Assembly: GCF_015689335.1 (NCBI RefSeq)
Contig: NZ_CP065053.1
Location: 2,604,001 to 2,668,000 of the forward strand
Direction of reading: 5' to 3'
DNA length: 64,000 nt
Origin: Massilia antarctica
Lineage (GTDB): Bacteria; Pseudomonadota; Gammaproteobacteria; Burkholderiales; Burkholderiaceae_D
Positions 11,670 to 20,557 of the stretch are shown here, in pieces. The translations under genes and the position numbers were made by a program. The notes under the pieces are model-generated. The model saw only the letters and a program-made list of their open reading frames with translations, was not told the DNA's origin and searched no databases. Positions within the stretch are counted from its first letter, which is position 1. Every line of letters begins with the position of its first letter.

Positions 11670-11952
11670 TTGCTGTCATCCTTTCAAGGACGATAGCTTA
11701 AACTACCCCGTGGCCACTGTCTCAAAATGTGGATCCACTATACGCCTCGACTCCGCTGTCTTTCGCTAACTTGTCGAAGAATTCAACGCCCATCTTGCTC
11801 GTGCTGATCTTCCCTTGATCAATCTGCACCTGAAACATTTGCTCCAGTCCTTGCGTCCTGGCCAGCTCGCGGATTTTTTGACGCTTGCTCGCTTCGTCGG
11901 CGAGTGCGTGAGTGGACAACAACAGCGATGCAATGAGGAGCAGTATTTTCAT

Positions 11953-12180
11953 TTTCGTATTCTCGAAGATAGGGCGATCAGTATACTTGAAAGGGCTACA
12001 CGGTCCAAAATGTCCCCGCCGTCCCCGCGATTGGATTGTTAATGCAGTAAGCATGCTTGTCTTCCAGATCTGGGCGTCGACTAATGCTATTTGGCGGGCA
12101 CCGGAACACCCAGCGCAGCGCTGCCGGCTTCCCCTCATCGTCAACCATCCGCTTGCCTCTACGCTCAAGGACGTTAACTG
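11953..12180. other. Intergenic segment carrying the target site of IS4 copy 1
   Basis: It lies between the DUF2059 start and the first IS4 element, and should contain the DUF2059 promoter. The last nine bases (12172-12180, CGTTAACTG) are the target duplication of IS4 copy 1, repeated at 13668-13676. No gene was seen. Confidence 0.5.
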
Positions 12181-13667
12181 CACCTCGTTATACACAAGTG
12201 TTCAGCGCGCCAATTCCCCGTAGCGCGCGTATCGTTTCGACCGCCACGTGAACATCCTTCAGTCCGAGCCAGATCGTCTTGACGCCGGGCTCGCCATCGC
12301 TCTTGCGGGCGAGGAAACCGCCGATGCAGGCGATCTGGCGCAGAACGTCGTTCAGACGCGGCTTCTCCGGCGGCGTCTTTTTGCGCAGCAGGTAGGCTGC
12401 TTGAATCTCGTCCGGGTCGAAGAACAGTTCCGCATCCAAATCCGGACAGGTCCTGCCCAAGCGCATCAGGTGGGCGATGCGCCACGCCACCACCATGAAC
12501 AGCGCCAAGGCCCGTTCAAGCTGCGTGATCGAGCCCAGTTGCAGCGCCTCGACGCGGCAGGCGTTCTTGAGCACGTCGAACAGCATCTCGATTTCCCATC
12601 GCGCGCGGTACCAGTCGATCAGCTCGACGACCGCCTCGGGCGTGGCGGCCTTGCGGTTGGTCAGCAAGCGCCACTCGATTGGTTTGACGCCGTCCGGCGC
12701 GTCGATCTCGCGCGCGATCACGCACGTGGCGAGGACGCTCTTTCCTTTGCCCGCAGGCAGGGCGACCGTGCGTGCCCACAGTTGCTGGCGCACGGTGCGC
12801 GCCTTCACCCCGTGCCGCGCGGCCATCGCGAACGTCAGCTCGCCGATCGGCGCGCCCGCACTCGTGTGCTGCCACAGCTTCTCGCCGTCGGGCAGGCAGC
12901 GGTTGTGCTTGGCGCGCACCAGCCAGTCGGCCGGCGTGGCCAGTTCCTGGGCGCGCAGCATCAACGGCACCAGATCGGCCTCGCGGTCGGCCACATACAC
13001 CAGCCGTGTGCCGGGCAACTGCGCCGCCACCTCCGCGATCCGCTCGTAGCCCTCGATCCAGCGCAAACTCTCCTTCGGCCCGCCGCGCGCACCTGATTTG
13101 TCCTTCTTTTCGCGCGCCCACATCCACGCGTCGATGATGCCCAGCGGCTCGCGCGCAGGCGTGACTGCGTAGGTCGGGTGCAGGTACATGCCGCGCTGGG
13201 CTTCGTAACTCAACGGGCCGAGGCCGAACGCGCCTTGGCCGTTGAAGTCCAGTTCGGTCGTGTCCTGCAGGCACAGCACAACCGGCAGCGCGGCCATGCG
13301 TTGCTGCGTCTGCTGCCAGTGCGGCGCCATGATCGCCTGCCAGTCGACGCTGTCGTTGTCGAAGAAGCGATACGCCGCCATCGTCTCGCCCCAGCCCTGA
13401 CACGCCTTTGGCACGCTCGCCGTCGGGTCAGCCGCAAATCGCTCCATCAAGATCCTCGCTCGTTTGTTCAGGCGCGCATCGCCCAGGTCGAGTTGTTCAA
13501 ATTCCGTCTCGGTCCAAGGTGCAGGTACTGTCGCCAATTCGTCCACGCAAAAAACGAGAGTAAACCTGAAACGCGGCGAGTTTACAAGGGGGCGCGTTAA
13601 GCCATTGAATGTAAACAGATTTTCAGAACGGTCGGCACCGCGCGCAAGATTTGTGTATAACGAGGTG
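12181..13667 (-). mobile_element. IS4-family insertion sequence, copy 1 (1487 bp)
   Basis: Perfect terminal inverted repeats of 17 bp (CACCTCGTTATACACAA at the left, its complement at the right) are flanked by a 9-bp direct duplication, CGTTAACTG, at 12172-12180 and 13668-13676. A 9-bp duplication and a YREK transposase fit the IS50-like branch of IS4. It is inserted between genes, so it disrupts nothing obvious, although it could affect expression of the TIR gene 140 bp to its right. Confidence 0.95.
12188..13546 (-). CDS. IS4-family transposase (copy 1)
   Basis: Encodes 452 residues from a GTG start at 13546. The N-terminus (FEQLDLGDARLNKRARIL) is the Tn5/IS50-type DNA-binding domain. The catalytic acidic residues lie in LQDTTELDF (D) and VADREADLV (D), and the YREK signature is YRARWEIEMLFDVLK, supplying E. 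The stop TAA lies inside the left inverted repeat. Complete and apparently functional. Nearly identical to copy 2, with only a few substitutions (for example AHLMR here against ARLMR there). Confidence 0.95.
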   Translation of the reverse strand: MDELATVPAPWTETEFEQLDLGDARLNKRARILMERFAADPTASVPKACQGWGETMAAYRFFDNDSVDWQAIMAPHWQQTQQRMAALPVVLCLQDTTELDFNGQGAFGLGPLSYEAQRGMYLHPTYAVTPAREPLGIIDAWMWAREKKDKSGARGGPKESLRWIEGYERIAEVAAQLPGTRLVYVADREADLVPLMLRAQELATPADWLVRAKHNRCLPDGEKLWQHTSAGAPIGELTFAMAARHGVKARTVRQQLWARTVALPAGKGKSVLATCVIAREIDAPDGVKPIEWRLLTNRKAATPEAVVELIDWYRARWEIEMLFDVLKNACRVEALQLGSITQLERALALFMVVAWRIAHLMRLGRTCPDLDAELFFDPDEIQAAYLLRKKTPPEKPRLNDVLRQIACIGGFLARKSDGEPGVKTIWLGLKDVHVAVETIRALRGIGALNTCV

Positions 13668-13772
13668 CGTTAACTGCCTATCCTTGCTATTTGTCCCTAC
13701 ACTCCGTTTTCACCGCCCGCTTACGCCCCACTGCAGACATCGAGACTGAGAATTTAGCCCCATAGGATAGCG

Positions 13773-13808
13773 TACAATCAATGAACTAAAAATCAAGAGG
13801 GATCGTTT
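13773..13808 (+). promoter_or_regulatory. Likely -10 box and ribosome-binding site of the TIR gene
   Basis: TACAAT at 13773-13778 matches the -10 consensus at five of six positions. AAGAGGGATC lies just before the ATG at 13809. No good -35 hexamer was found at 16-18 bp, so this promoter is weak or depends on an activator. Confidence 0.4.
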
Positions 13809-14684
13809 ATGAAAGTGTTTATGAGCTGGTCAGGTCAGCGCAGTAAAGCCGTGGCTGAGCTGTTGGCATGGTGGACGCGATGTGTGATTCAAGCCTCGCG
13901 CCCCTGGATTTCCACGGAGGATGTCGATCGTGGAGCGTTGTGGTTCACGACAATTACTGAAGGTTTGGCGGAAACCGCCGTAGGGATTGTTTGTTTAACG
14001 CACGAAAATAAGAACAAGCCGTGGATTTTGTTCGAGGCGGGAGCGCTAGCTAAAGGGCTTTCTAATAGCCGCGTATGCACATTCCTCGTAGACCTAGAAC
14101 CGAAGGACATTCAAGACCCTCTAGCACAATTCAACCATACGCTTCCGACAGAGGATGACATGCGGCGTCTTGCTCGAACGCTCAATAACAACCTCGGGGC
14201 GGGTAAGCTTGATGACAACGTCTTGTCGGATGCCTTCGGCGCCTACTGGCCGACCTTCAAGGAACGCTTCGAGGATATCTTGAAATCTAATCCACAGGTT
14301 GGACCTGTTGAAATACGAACGAAAGATGACCTTCTCGAAGAGATTTTGGAGGGCGTTCGAGGGATGACCCAGCGCATCCGGAAGCTTGAAATTGGTGAGC
14401 AGTTTGGTGAGCCCAGTCTCTCGAGGGAAACTTTTCAACAGTCCAGACGCTTGAGAGAGCAGCGTGTGCATTTGCGAGAGATAATCCGACAGTCGCTCAT
14501 GGGTGGGCTTCCTATGGACCCTTTTTTGTCTCAGGCAGAGGCGCATGGAATGGACGAGGTATCTATGAAGCATTTGATAGCTGAAGTAATGGCAAATATG
14601 CCTGAGCTTGCGGCACCTAGAAAGAAGTCTAATGGGAGTGAGCGTATCGCTTCCGCACAAGAGCGGATGACGCGCGGCGAGTGA
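13809..14684 (+). CDS. TIR-domain protein, probable NAD+-cleaving defence effector
   Basis: Encodes 291 residues. Residues 1 to about 130 are a bacterial TIR domain: MKVFMSWSGQRSKAVAEL forms the first strand and helix, RPWISTEDVDRGALW the BB-loop region, and GIVCLTHENKNKPWILFEAG contains Glu76 in the position of the catalytic glutamate. Bacterial TIR domains hydrolyse or cyclise NAD+ and act in antiphage abortive infection. The remainder (about 165-290) is charged and helical, with a probable coiled coil around 170-235, and may serve for oligomerisation or sensing. The codons are less GC-rich than in the core genes, and it stands alone between two IS4 copies, converging on the SIR2 gene. All key TIR motifs are intact. 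Confidence 0.85.
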   Translation: MKVFMSWSGQRSKAVAELLAWWTRCVIQASRPWISTEDVDRGALWFTTITEGLAETAVGIVCLTHENKNKPWILFEAGALAKGLSNSRVCTFLVDLEPKDIQDPLAQFNHTLPTEDDMRRLARTLNNNLGAGKLDDNVLSDAFGAYWPTFKERFEDILKSNPQVGPVEIRTKDDLLEEILEGVRGMTQRIRKLEIGEQFGEPSLSRETFQQSRRLREQRVHLREIIRQSLMGGLPMDPFLSQAEAHGMDEVSMKHLIAEVMANMPELAAPRKKSNGSERIASAQERMTRGE

Positions 14685-14706
14685 AATTTTCCGAACAGAT
14701 GCATCC

Positions 14707-14775
14707 TACGAACGGCCGCTACTCGACGGCTGCGGTGCTGGCCGATCTCGGCCGCTGCCGCCCCATAGCGGACAT
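14707..14775. repeat. Degenerate intergenic repeat, copy A
   Basis: The segment reading TACTCGACGGCTGCGGTGCT and then CGGCCGCTGCCGCCCCATAG closely matches copy B at 20997-21050 (TACTCGACGGTTACGGCGCT, then CGGCAGCTGCCGCCCCAAAG) over more than 50 bp. It sits in the space between the converging TIR and SIR2 genes. Confidence 0.6.
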
Positions 14776-15490
14776 TTTTAGCTGCCTCAAATATGCCGCC
14801 GGTTGCTATGATCGAGGCCGGATTAAGCTAAGCGCAGACGAATTTCCCCTGCTACCTGTATTAACTTGATATCCCTTGAAAAGGCCCCCTCGCAATATTT
14901 TATCTTTTCTTTAATCCAGTCTTTTTTTCGTGGGGCGAGTTGCCCACCTTTCACTAAAAACTCCATGACTGCATGGAATAGCGCCACGTATGGGTGGGGT
15001 GTGGGACGCCATTGCCGTGCAGTTTCATATTTAAATACTCGGATCAAGAGATCGTAAATTTCGTCGAACAATGCCTGAATTCCGACCGTAGTCTTTTCCA
15101 TTTTTTTTGCTAACAGTGATGCGAGAGTCGTCCATGGGAACGGATGATCTTCTATAGCGACTGCATGGCGGGCATACTGAATTGCAGTGTCGATACTGCT
15201 GGCTTGAGTATAAATGGCACGTTGCTCCCAATACCGCGAATTCCATTGCCACGCTTCTCGCGTAGCAACGTAGAATTCCTCAGCTAGGGGGCCCAGCAAT
15301 GGCCGAGCTACTTGTTCAGAATTGAATAGGCGAGCCGCAAGGCGTGCTTCAGGAATGCGATCTATCGAGGTTCTTCGATTTACATAAGGCGAAAGTGCGT
15401 TTGCAAGGGCGCAGAACATGTCGAGAAGTAATTTTGGTTTTTCCTTTGCGAGCATGTGGAGAGTTCGGTCACCAACAATGGCGTTTAAAG

Positions 15491-16975
15491 CACCTCGTTA
15501 TACACAAGTGTTCAGCGCGCCAATTCCCCGTAGCGCGCGTATCGTTTCGACCGCCACGTGAACATCCTTCAGTCCGAGCCAGATGGTCTTGACGCCGGGC
15601 TCGCCATCGCTCTTGCGGGCGAGGAAACCGCCGATGCAGGCGATCTGGCGCAGAACGTCGTTCAGACGCGGCTTCTCCGGCGGCGTCTTTTTGCGCAGCA
15701 GGTAGGCTGCTTGAATCTCGTCCGGGTCGAAGAACAGTTCCGCATCCAAATCCGGACAGGTCCTGCCCAAGCGCATCAGGCGTGCGATGCGCCACGCCAC
15801 CACCATGAACAGCGCCAAGGCCCGTTCAAGCTGCGTGATCGAGCCCAGTTGCAGCGCCTCGACGCGGCAGGCGTTCTTGAGCACGTCGAACAGCATCTCG
15901 ATTTCCCATCGCGCGCGGTACCAGTCGATCAGCTCGACGACCGCCTCGGGCGTGGCGGCCTTGCGGTTGGTCAGCAAGCGCCACTCGATTGGTTTGACGC
16001 CGTCCGGCGCGTCGATCTCGCGCGCGATCACGCACGTGGCGAGGACGCTCTTTCCTTTGCCCGCAGGCAGGGCGACCGTGCGTGCCCACAGTTGCTGGCG
16101 CACGGTGCGCGCCTTCACCCCGTGCCGCGCGGCCATCGCGAACGTCAGCTCGCCGATCGGCGCGCCCGCACTCGTGTGCTGCCACAGCTTCTCGCCGTCG
16201 GGCAGGCAGCGGTTGTGCTTGGCGCGCACCAGCCAGTCGGCCGGCGTGGCCAGTTCCTGGGCGCGCAGCATCAACGGCACCAGATCGGCCTCGCGGTCGG
16301 CCACATACACCAGCCGTGTGCCGGGCAACTGCGCCGCCACCTCCGCGATCCGCTCGTAGCCCTCGATCCAGCGCAAACTCTCCTTCGGCCCGCCGCGCGC
16401 ACCTGATTTGTCCTTCTTTTCGCGCGCCCACATCCACGCGTCGATGATGCCCAGCGGCTCGCGCGCAGGCGTGACTGCGTAGGTCGGGTGCAGGTACATG
16501 CCGCGCTGGGCTTCGTAACTCAACGGGCCGAGGCCGAACGCGCCTTGGCCGTTGAAGTCCAGTTCAGTCGTGTCCTGCAGGCACAGCACAACCGGCAGCG
16601 CGGCCATGCGTTGCTGCGTCTGCTGCCAGTGCGGCGCCATGATCGCCTCCCAGTCGACGCTGTCGTTGTCGAAGAAGCGATACGCCGCCATCGTCTCGCC
16701 CCAGCCCTGACACGCCTTTGGCACGCTCGCCGTCGGGTCAGCCGCAAATCGCTCCATCAAGATCCTCGCTCGTTTGTTCAGGCGCGCATCGCCCAGGTCG
16801 AGTTGTTCAAATTCCGTCTCGGTCCAAGGTGCAGGTACTGTCGCCAATTCGTCCACGCAAAAGACGAGAGTAAACCTGAAACGCGGCGAGTTTACAAGGG
16901 GGCGCGTTAAGCCATTGAATGTAAACAGATTTTCAGAACGGTCGGCGCCGCGCAAGATTTGTGTATAACGAGGTG
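15491..16975 (-). mobile_element. IS4-family insertion sequence, copy 2 (1485 bp)
   Basis: It has the same 17-bp perfect inverted repeats as copy 1, flanked by a different 9-bp duplication, CGTTTAAAG, at 15482-15490 and 16976-16984. It is nearly identical to copy 1 and two bases shorter at a CGCGC run near the right end. It lies in the same orientation, inside the SIR2-NTPase gene. The fresh duplication and near-identity point to recent transposition. Confidence 0.95.
15498..16856 (-). CDS. IS4-family transposase (copy 2)
   Basis: 452 residues from GTG 16856, with the same motifs as copy 1 (LQDTTELDF, VADREADLV, YRARWEIEMLFDVLK). The open frame extends upstream without a stop through the inverted repeat into the SIR2 gene; I take the start equivalent to copy 1. 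Apparently intact. The in-frame fusion with the interrupted host gene is a consequence of the insertion point, not evidence of a designed fusion. Confidence 0.93.
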   Translation of the reverse strand: MDELATVPAPWTETEFEQLDLGDARLNKRARILMERFAADPTASVPKACQGWGETMAAYRFFDNDSVDWEAIMAPHWQQTQQRMAALPVVLCLQDTTELDFNGQGAFGLGPLSYEAQRGMYLHPTYAVTPAREPLGIIDAWMWAREKKDKSGARGGPKESLRWIEGYERIAEVAAQLPGTRLVYVADREADLVPLMLRAQELATPADWLVRAKHNRCLPDGEKLWQHTSAGAPIGELTFAMAARHGVKARTVRQQLWARTVALPAGKGKSVLATCVIAREIDAPDGVKPIEWRLLTNRKAATPEAVVELIDWYRARWEIEMLFDVLKNACRVEALQLGSITQLERALALFMVVAWRIARLMRLGRTCPDLDAELFFDPDEIQAAYLLRKKTPPEKPRLNDVLRQIACIGGFLARKSDGEPGVKTIWLGLKDVHVAVETIRALRGIGALNTCV

Positions 16976-18740
16976 CGTTTAAAGGCAGAACGAAGTCGCC
17001 GTCATCATCATATGCTAAAGGTAACGGACAGTCTATTTGCAGTTGTAGCGCTAGTTGTTGGTTTGGATATGCTGCTTCAAGCACAGGATAGCTGATGCCG
17101 CCCGAGTAGCAATGTTCCGCCAAAGCGGCAATGGCAAAGCTTTTGCGGGCACTGTCGCCGGCATCATTCCACAGCGATTTAAGTATCACTTCAAGAGGTT
17201 TAAAGTTGTTCAGCGCCCGGCAAGTAGCTATGGCAACAGGATCGCCCTCTAATCGAGACGCAAATTTTGCCGGATTGTGAACAGCTTCTGAATCACCAAG
17301 CAATCCTGATTTGCGCAGCCGTTCTAGTAGCTGCTGGTATGAGCTTGCTTGCCAGGGCGATAGCGTTAACCATTCTATATCTAGGTCACCTAAGATTCGG
17401 TCCACATGATCTGTTCGATAATCCCGGTCTGCCGCGAGAATTGAAATAGGCAGGCCGTGCTTTAGCGCTGTTGCTATTTGACGTATAGCAGGCGCGTGGT
17501 CTGCTATGCCGTCGATAAGCAGGGTTACCGGTCTGTCTATCAATGAAAGAATTAGTATCACATTCTCTGAATCAATGATCTCTTTCGCATTGAGACTGAA
17601 AACTAATTGACCTTGTTTTGCCAAATCGTAAGCCGCTCTGCGGATCTGTGTGGTTTTACCACTTCCTGGCTCGGCAATTGCACAGAGTATCTTGAAATGA
17701 GAACCGGTTGTATTGCCTACAGCATTTCTAGCTTTAGCACTAAACCTTTGTTCATCAAAAGTTGGAACGTCCAGAGCGGATTCAAGATCGGACCAGCGGG
17801 CACTTTTCCCATAATGAAATGGAGAGACGTCGCCGTGGGGGTTTTTGGTGGCTGGCCTCACTAATTCAAAAGCCGTAAAGAACGACAATTGTGCGTCTGC
17901 AGGTGGCGTTTTTCTAAAGATGCCCTGTAGGCTCGGTACGATTAGTTGGCTTACTGTCGGTGCTACACCTAAAGTTTGCGAGAGCCATGCCAAAAATTCT
18001 GAGAGTTTAGCCTTGACCAACAGCAGACCGTGCCGAGCGCACAAGTTTTCAGTAATTTTGTTTGGGTACGGTTCAATGAACAGGGACGGGCCGCGATTAT
18101 TTGTCGTTGCCGCAGGGGTGCGGCTGGCAAGGTAGTAATCAAGATCAGGTTCGTTTAATGTAGTACCTGCAATAATGAATGGTTCACTGGCAATTAGTTC
18201 AGAGAGGACGTGCATCCATGGATTCATACCGCGAGTAACTTTGCCATACTCGGTTGTAGAGAAAACATACCCTTTCTCTGGTTCACGGGTAAATCCATGC
18301 AGATGCACGATTGGTAGAGTACTCTTATTCGTAGGCGTCTTATACAGCGAGTCGTAGTTGAGCGGCTCAATTGTTTGTTTTGCATGCGTTGTCGTCTCGT
18401 ACGCCGCCTCCAATGCATCATCTACGTTCAGCGTGAACGCTGTCCTCCAGACAAAAGACGTCAGCCGTTTTACCGTTTCCCCAGCACGACAGTGAGAATA
18501 GGGTCTCGTTATGTACTTATCAATCTCATCACTGTCTAGTAAAAGGCTTACACGAGATAGTGGAGTCGTTTCCGGAACGTCTTTTAGACCATACAATTCA
18601 ACCGCCAAGTTTCCAGCGCTCGTCAGTGGAATATTTAGGTGGTTCGTGCTATCCAGAGATACGCCGCTTCCTAACAGCAGATTGTAATGCCCAGAAAATA
18701 AATGAGGGCGTAATGCTTCGAGAACGTCGGGTGGGAGCAT

Positions 18741-19165
18741 ATTGTTCCTGTCGAAGGCGTCAATGTAGGGAGCTACTCACTTCAAATACCATTCATCGTG
18801 GGTTGGGAATGATTTTTGGCAGCAATATTTATTTAGCATTTATTAAGAGATCTACTGAATAAAGTGGTTGCCATCCACCGTCTGCTTTTGGCCGGTTCCT
18901 GCCGATTGTACTCGACAGCAAATCCACTGCTGCCGGGTCGCCGCTGCCGTTCAGAGCCGCTCCCCAAAGCCTACTCAGCAGCCGTGACGCAATTAAGCAG
19001 TACGGTTCGAGACGTAACAACAACCTCGCTACTGAATACCATTTCTTCGACCTGTTTTTCCACGGCCGCTAGCCTGAATTTTGCATAAAAAAGGGCAAGA
19101 ATGCCGTAAGTGATTGATAGAATGGGAGTTATCTAGAAACCTACCCTGTCAACAAAAACGCCACC
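18741..19165. other. Intergenic region with repeat copy C
   Basis: It should contain the SIR2-gene promoter (an AGGAA ribosome-binding site lies just before its ATG at 18740) and the left flank of the IS1380-type transposase. The stretch 18884-18920 (GCTTTTGGCCGGTTCCTGCC, then GATTGTACTCGACAG) shares CTGCCGATTGTACTCGAC with copy B at 20988. I could not identify inverted repeats bounding the IS1380 element here. Confidence 0.45.
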
Positions 19166-20557
19166 TTGCCCGACATGAATTCTACCCCAGAGCAGCTCCG
19201 TTTTGCATCCATTCCCGCGCACAGCGTCCGCGCCGATTTCGCCGGTGGGGGTTTGTCGTCCGATCTCGGTCCAGTTTTGCTGCGCGGAGTCGACCTCCAG
19301 ATTGGCTTGACCAAGCGCCTCGCTGCGGCCTTGCCTGACCGCCGTCATCAGAGTTACGTCAGCCATTCGTATCACGATCTTCTGACACAGCGCATCTACC
19401 AGATCGGCTGCGGTTACGAAGACGGCAATGACGCGAACAGCCTGCGCCACGACCCGATGTTCAAACTTGGCGCGGCCCGTTTGCCGTTCGACGACGAGGC
19501 CGCGCTGGCGTCCGGGGCGACGATCTCGCGCTTCGAACATGCGGCCAGTCGCCAGGACATCTACCGCGTCAGCGAAGCGCTCGTGGAACAGTTCATCGCC
19601 AGCTTTTCCAGCCCGCCAAAGAGCTTGATTCTCGACCTGGATCACTCCGAGGATGCGTGCTACGGCCAGCAGCCGCTGGCGTTCTACAACCACCACTATG
19701 GTTCGACCTGCTACTTGCCGCTGATGATTTTCGACGGCCAGTCGGGCGGCTTGATCGCGGCGGTGCTGCGGCCCGGAAGGCGACCATTTGGCGAAGAGAA
19801 CGCGATGATCATGCGGCGCGTTCTGACGCGGATTCGTCAGCACTTCCCCGCTACTCATATTCTCGTACGTGGCGACGGACATTTTAGCGGGCCTGAATTA
19901 ATGAGCCTGATCGACAGCATGTCGAACGTGGACTTCATTTTTGGTTTCGCCTGCAACCCCAAGCTCCTTGCGATGGCCGAGCCGACCAGACTTCGCGCCA
20001 TTGACCGGTGGGTGGCTGCACAATCGCAGGACGTGGTGCCCAATGCGGTGCGTCTGTTCGACGAATTTGCTTACCAGGCGCGTTCTTGGCCGAGAGCCTG
20101 GCGCGTGTTGCTCAAGGCCGAGGTCATGGCCCTTGGCGAGAACACGCGCTTCATCGTCACCTCGCTGCCAGGACTCGATGCCGGCATGTTGTACGAGGAT
20201 ATCTATTGCGCGCGCGGTCAGGCCGAAAACTATATCAAGCATCTCAAGGATGACCTCGCCGCCGACCGTACCTCCTGCACCAGCTTTCTCGCCAATTGCA
20301 TGCGCCTGTTGCTGCACGCGGCGGCCTACATCCTGCACCAGCAACTGCGCACCGAAGGGCTGCGGCATACCGCGCTGTCGCAGGCGCAGCCATCAACGGT
20401 CATTTCCAAACTGTTCAAAATCGCCGTGCAGGTCAGGCAGTGCAAGAACAAGATCGTTCTACATTTACCAAGTGCCTGTCCAGTCAGAGATCTGCTGCAG
20501 ACGTTGACCGAAAGACTGTATTTGGCAACGCCCGCCAAGTCCTTGAACTCGTCCTGA
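19166..20557 (+). CDS. IS1380-family transposase
   Basis: Encodes about 463 residues (MPDMNSTPEQLRF; the inner ATG at 19175 is equally possible). IS1380 features are: GGGLSSDLGPVLLRGVD near the N-terminus; RIYQIGCGYEDGNDANSLRHDPMFK in outline; ILDLDHSEDACYGQQ, bearing the first catalytic Asp; LVRGDGHFSGPELM, the second Asp; and YCARGQAENYIKHLKDDL, carrying the Glu. The catalytic set is complete. No matching inverted repeats or target duplication were visible on either side, so this may be a residual, end-deleted copy. Confidence 0.88.
   Translation: MPDMNSTPEQLRFASIPAHSVRADFAGGGLSSDLGPVLLRGVDLQIGLTKRLAAALPDRRHQSYVSHSYHDLLTQRIYQIGCGYEDGNDANSLRHDPMFKLGAARLPFDDEAALASGATISRFEHAASRQDIYRVSEALVEQFIASFSSPPKSLILDLDHSEDACYGQQPLAFYNHHYGSTCYLPLMIFDGQSGGLIAAVLRPGRRPFGEENAMIMRRVLTRIRQHFPATHILVRGDGHFSGPELMSLIDSMSNVDFIFGFACNPKLLAMAEPTRLRAIDRWVAAQSQDVVPNAVRLFDEFAYQARSWPRAWRVLLKAEVMALGENTRFIVTSLPGLDAGMLYEDIYCARGQAENYIKHLKDDLAADRTSCTSFLANCMRLLLHAAAYILHQQLRTEGLRHTALSQAQPSTVISKLFKIAVQVRQCKNKIVLHLPSACPVRDLLQTLTERLYLATPAKSLNSS

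Larger units (their letters stand above)
10321..11738 (-). mobile_element. IS3-family insertion sequence
   Basis: The ends are imperfect inverted repeats: GTGGACCCATCGGTCAAGAC at the left, and the reverse complement of the right end begins GTGGATCCACATTTTGAGAC; both have GTTTAAGC about 35 bp inside. It holds orfA and orfB in the -1 arrangement typical of IS3 elements. I saw no clean target duplication next to the ends, so the exact boundaries carry an uncertainty of a few bases. It interrupts the DUF2059 gene. Confidence 0.85.
10014..11952 (-). pseudogene. DUF2059-family secreted protein, split by an IS3-family element
   Basis: The 5' part (11952 down to 11739) starts MKILLLIASLLLSTHALAD, a clear signal peptide, and continues with about 50 residues of helical protein (KIRELARTQGLEQMF, EFFDKLAKDSGVEAY). 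The 3' part (10320 down to 10014) begins around LASPDDPEVRKLF and contains a typical DUF2059 core (SYGKELAESDIDNMLKYYRSPVGK) through to ELKAITTK. The two parts join in a common frame once the 1.4-kb element is removed, giving a protein of about 175 residues, the usual size for DUF2059. DUF2059 proteins are periplasmic and of unknown function. Confidence 0.85.
14823..18740 (-). pseudogene. SIR2-domain + P-loop NTPase antiphage-type protein, interrupted by IS4 copy 2
   Basis: The 5' part (18740-16976) encodes about 588 residues. These are a SIR2_2-like NADase domain (1-260) with LLLGSGVS, a TLNVDD motif and HLHG (His148), followed by a STAND-like NTPase with Walker A EPGSGKTT (357-364) and Walker B VTLLIDGI (to about 411). 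The 3' part (15490-14823) supplies a helical C-terminus (AREAWQWNSRYWEQRA, VALFHAVMEFL), possibly repeat-like. Removing the element and one copy of its 9-bp duplication rejoins both parts in one frame (LPLNAIVGDRTLHML), giving 807 residues. SIR2-STAND proteins deplete NAD+ on phage sensing. At present the reading frame runs from the SIR2 part straight into the transposase, so a truncated or chimeric product is possible. Confidence 0.88.

Noticed and set aside
12172..16984. A composite transposon made of the two IS4 copies carrying the TIR gene
   Set aside because: Each copy has its own distinct 9-bp duplication (CGTTAACTG and CGTTTAAAG), and copy 2 lies inside a gene that continues on both sides. 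They inserted independently.
15498..18740. A single 1080-residue SIR2-transposase fusion protein
   Set aside because: The junction coincides exactly with the IS inverted repeat and target duplication, and the gene's own 3' part is found intact beyond the element. The fusion is an accident of reading frame.
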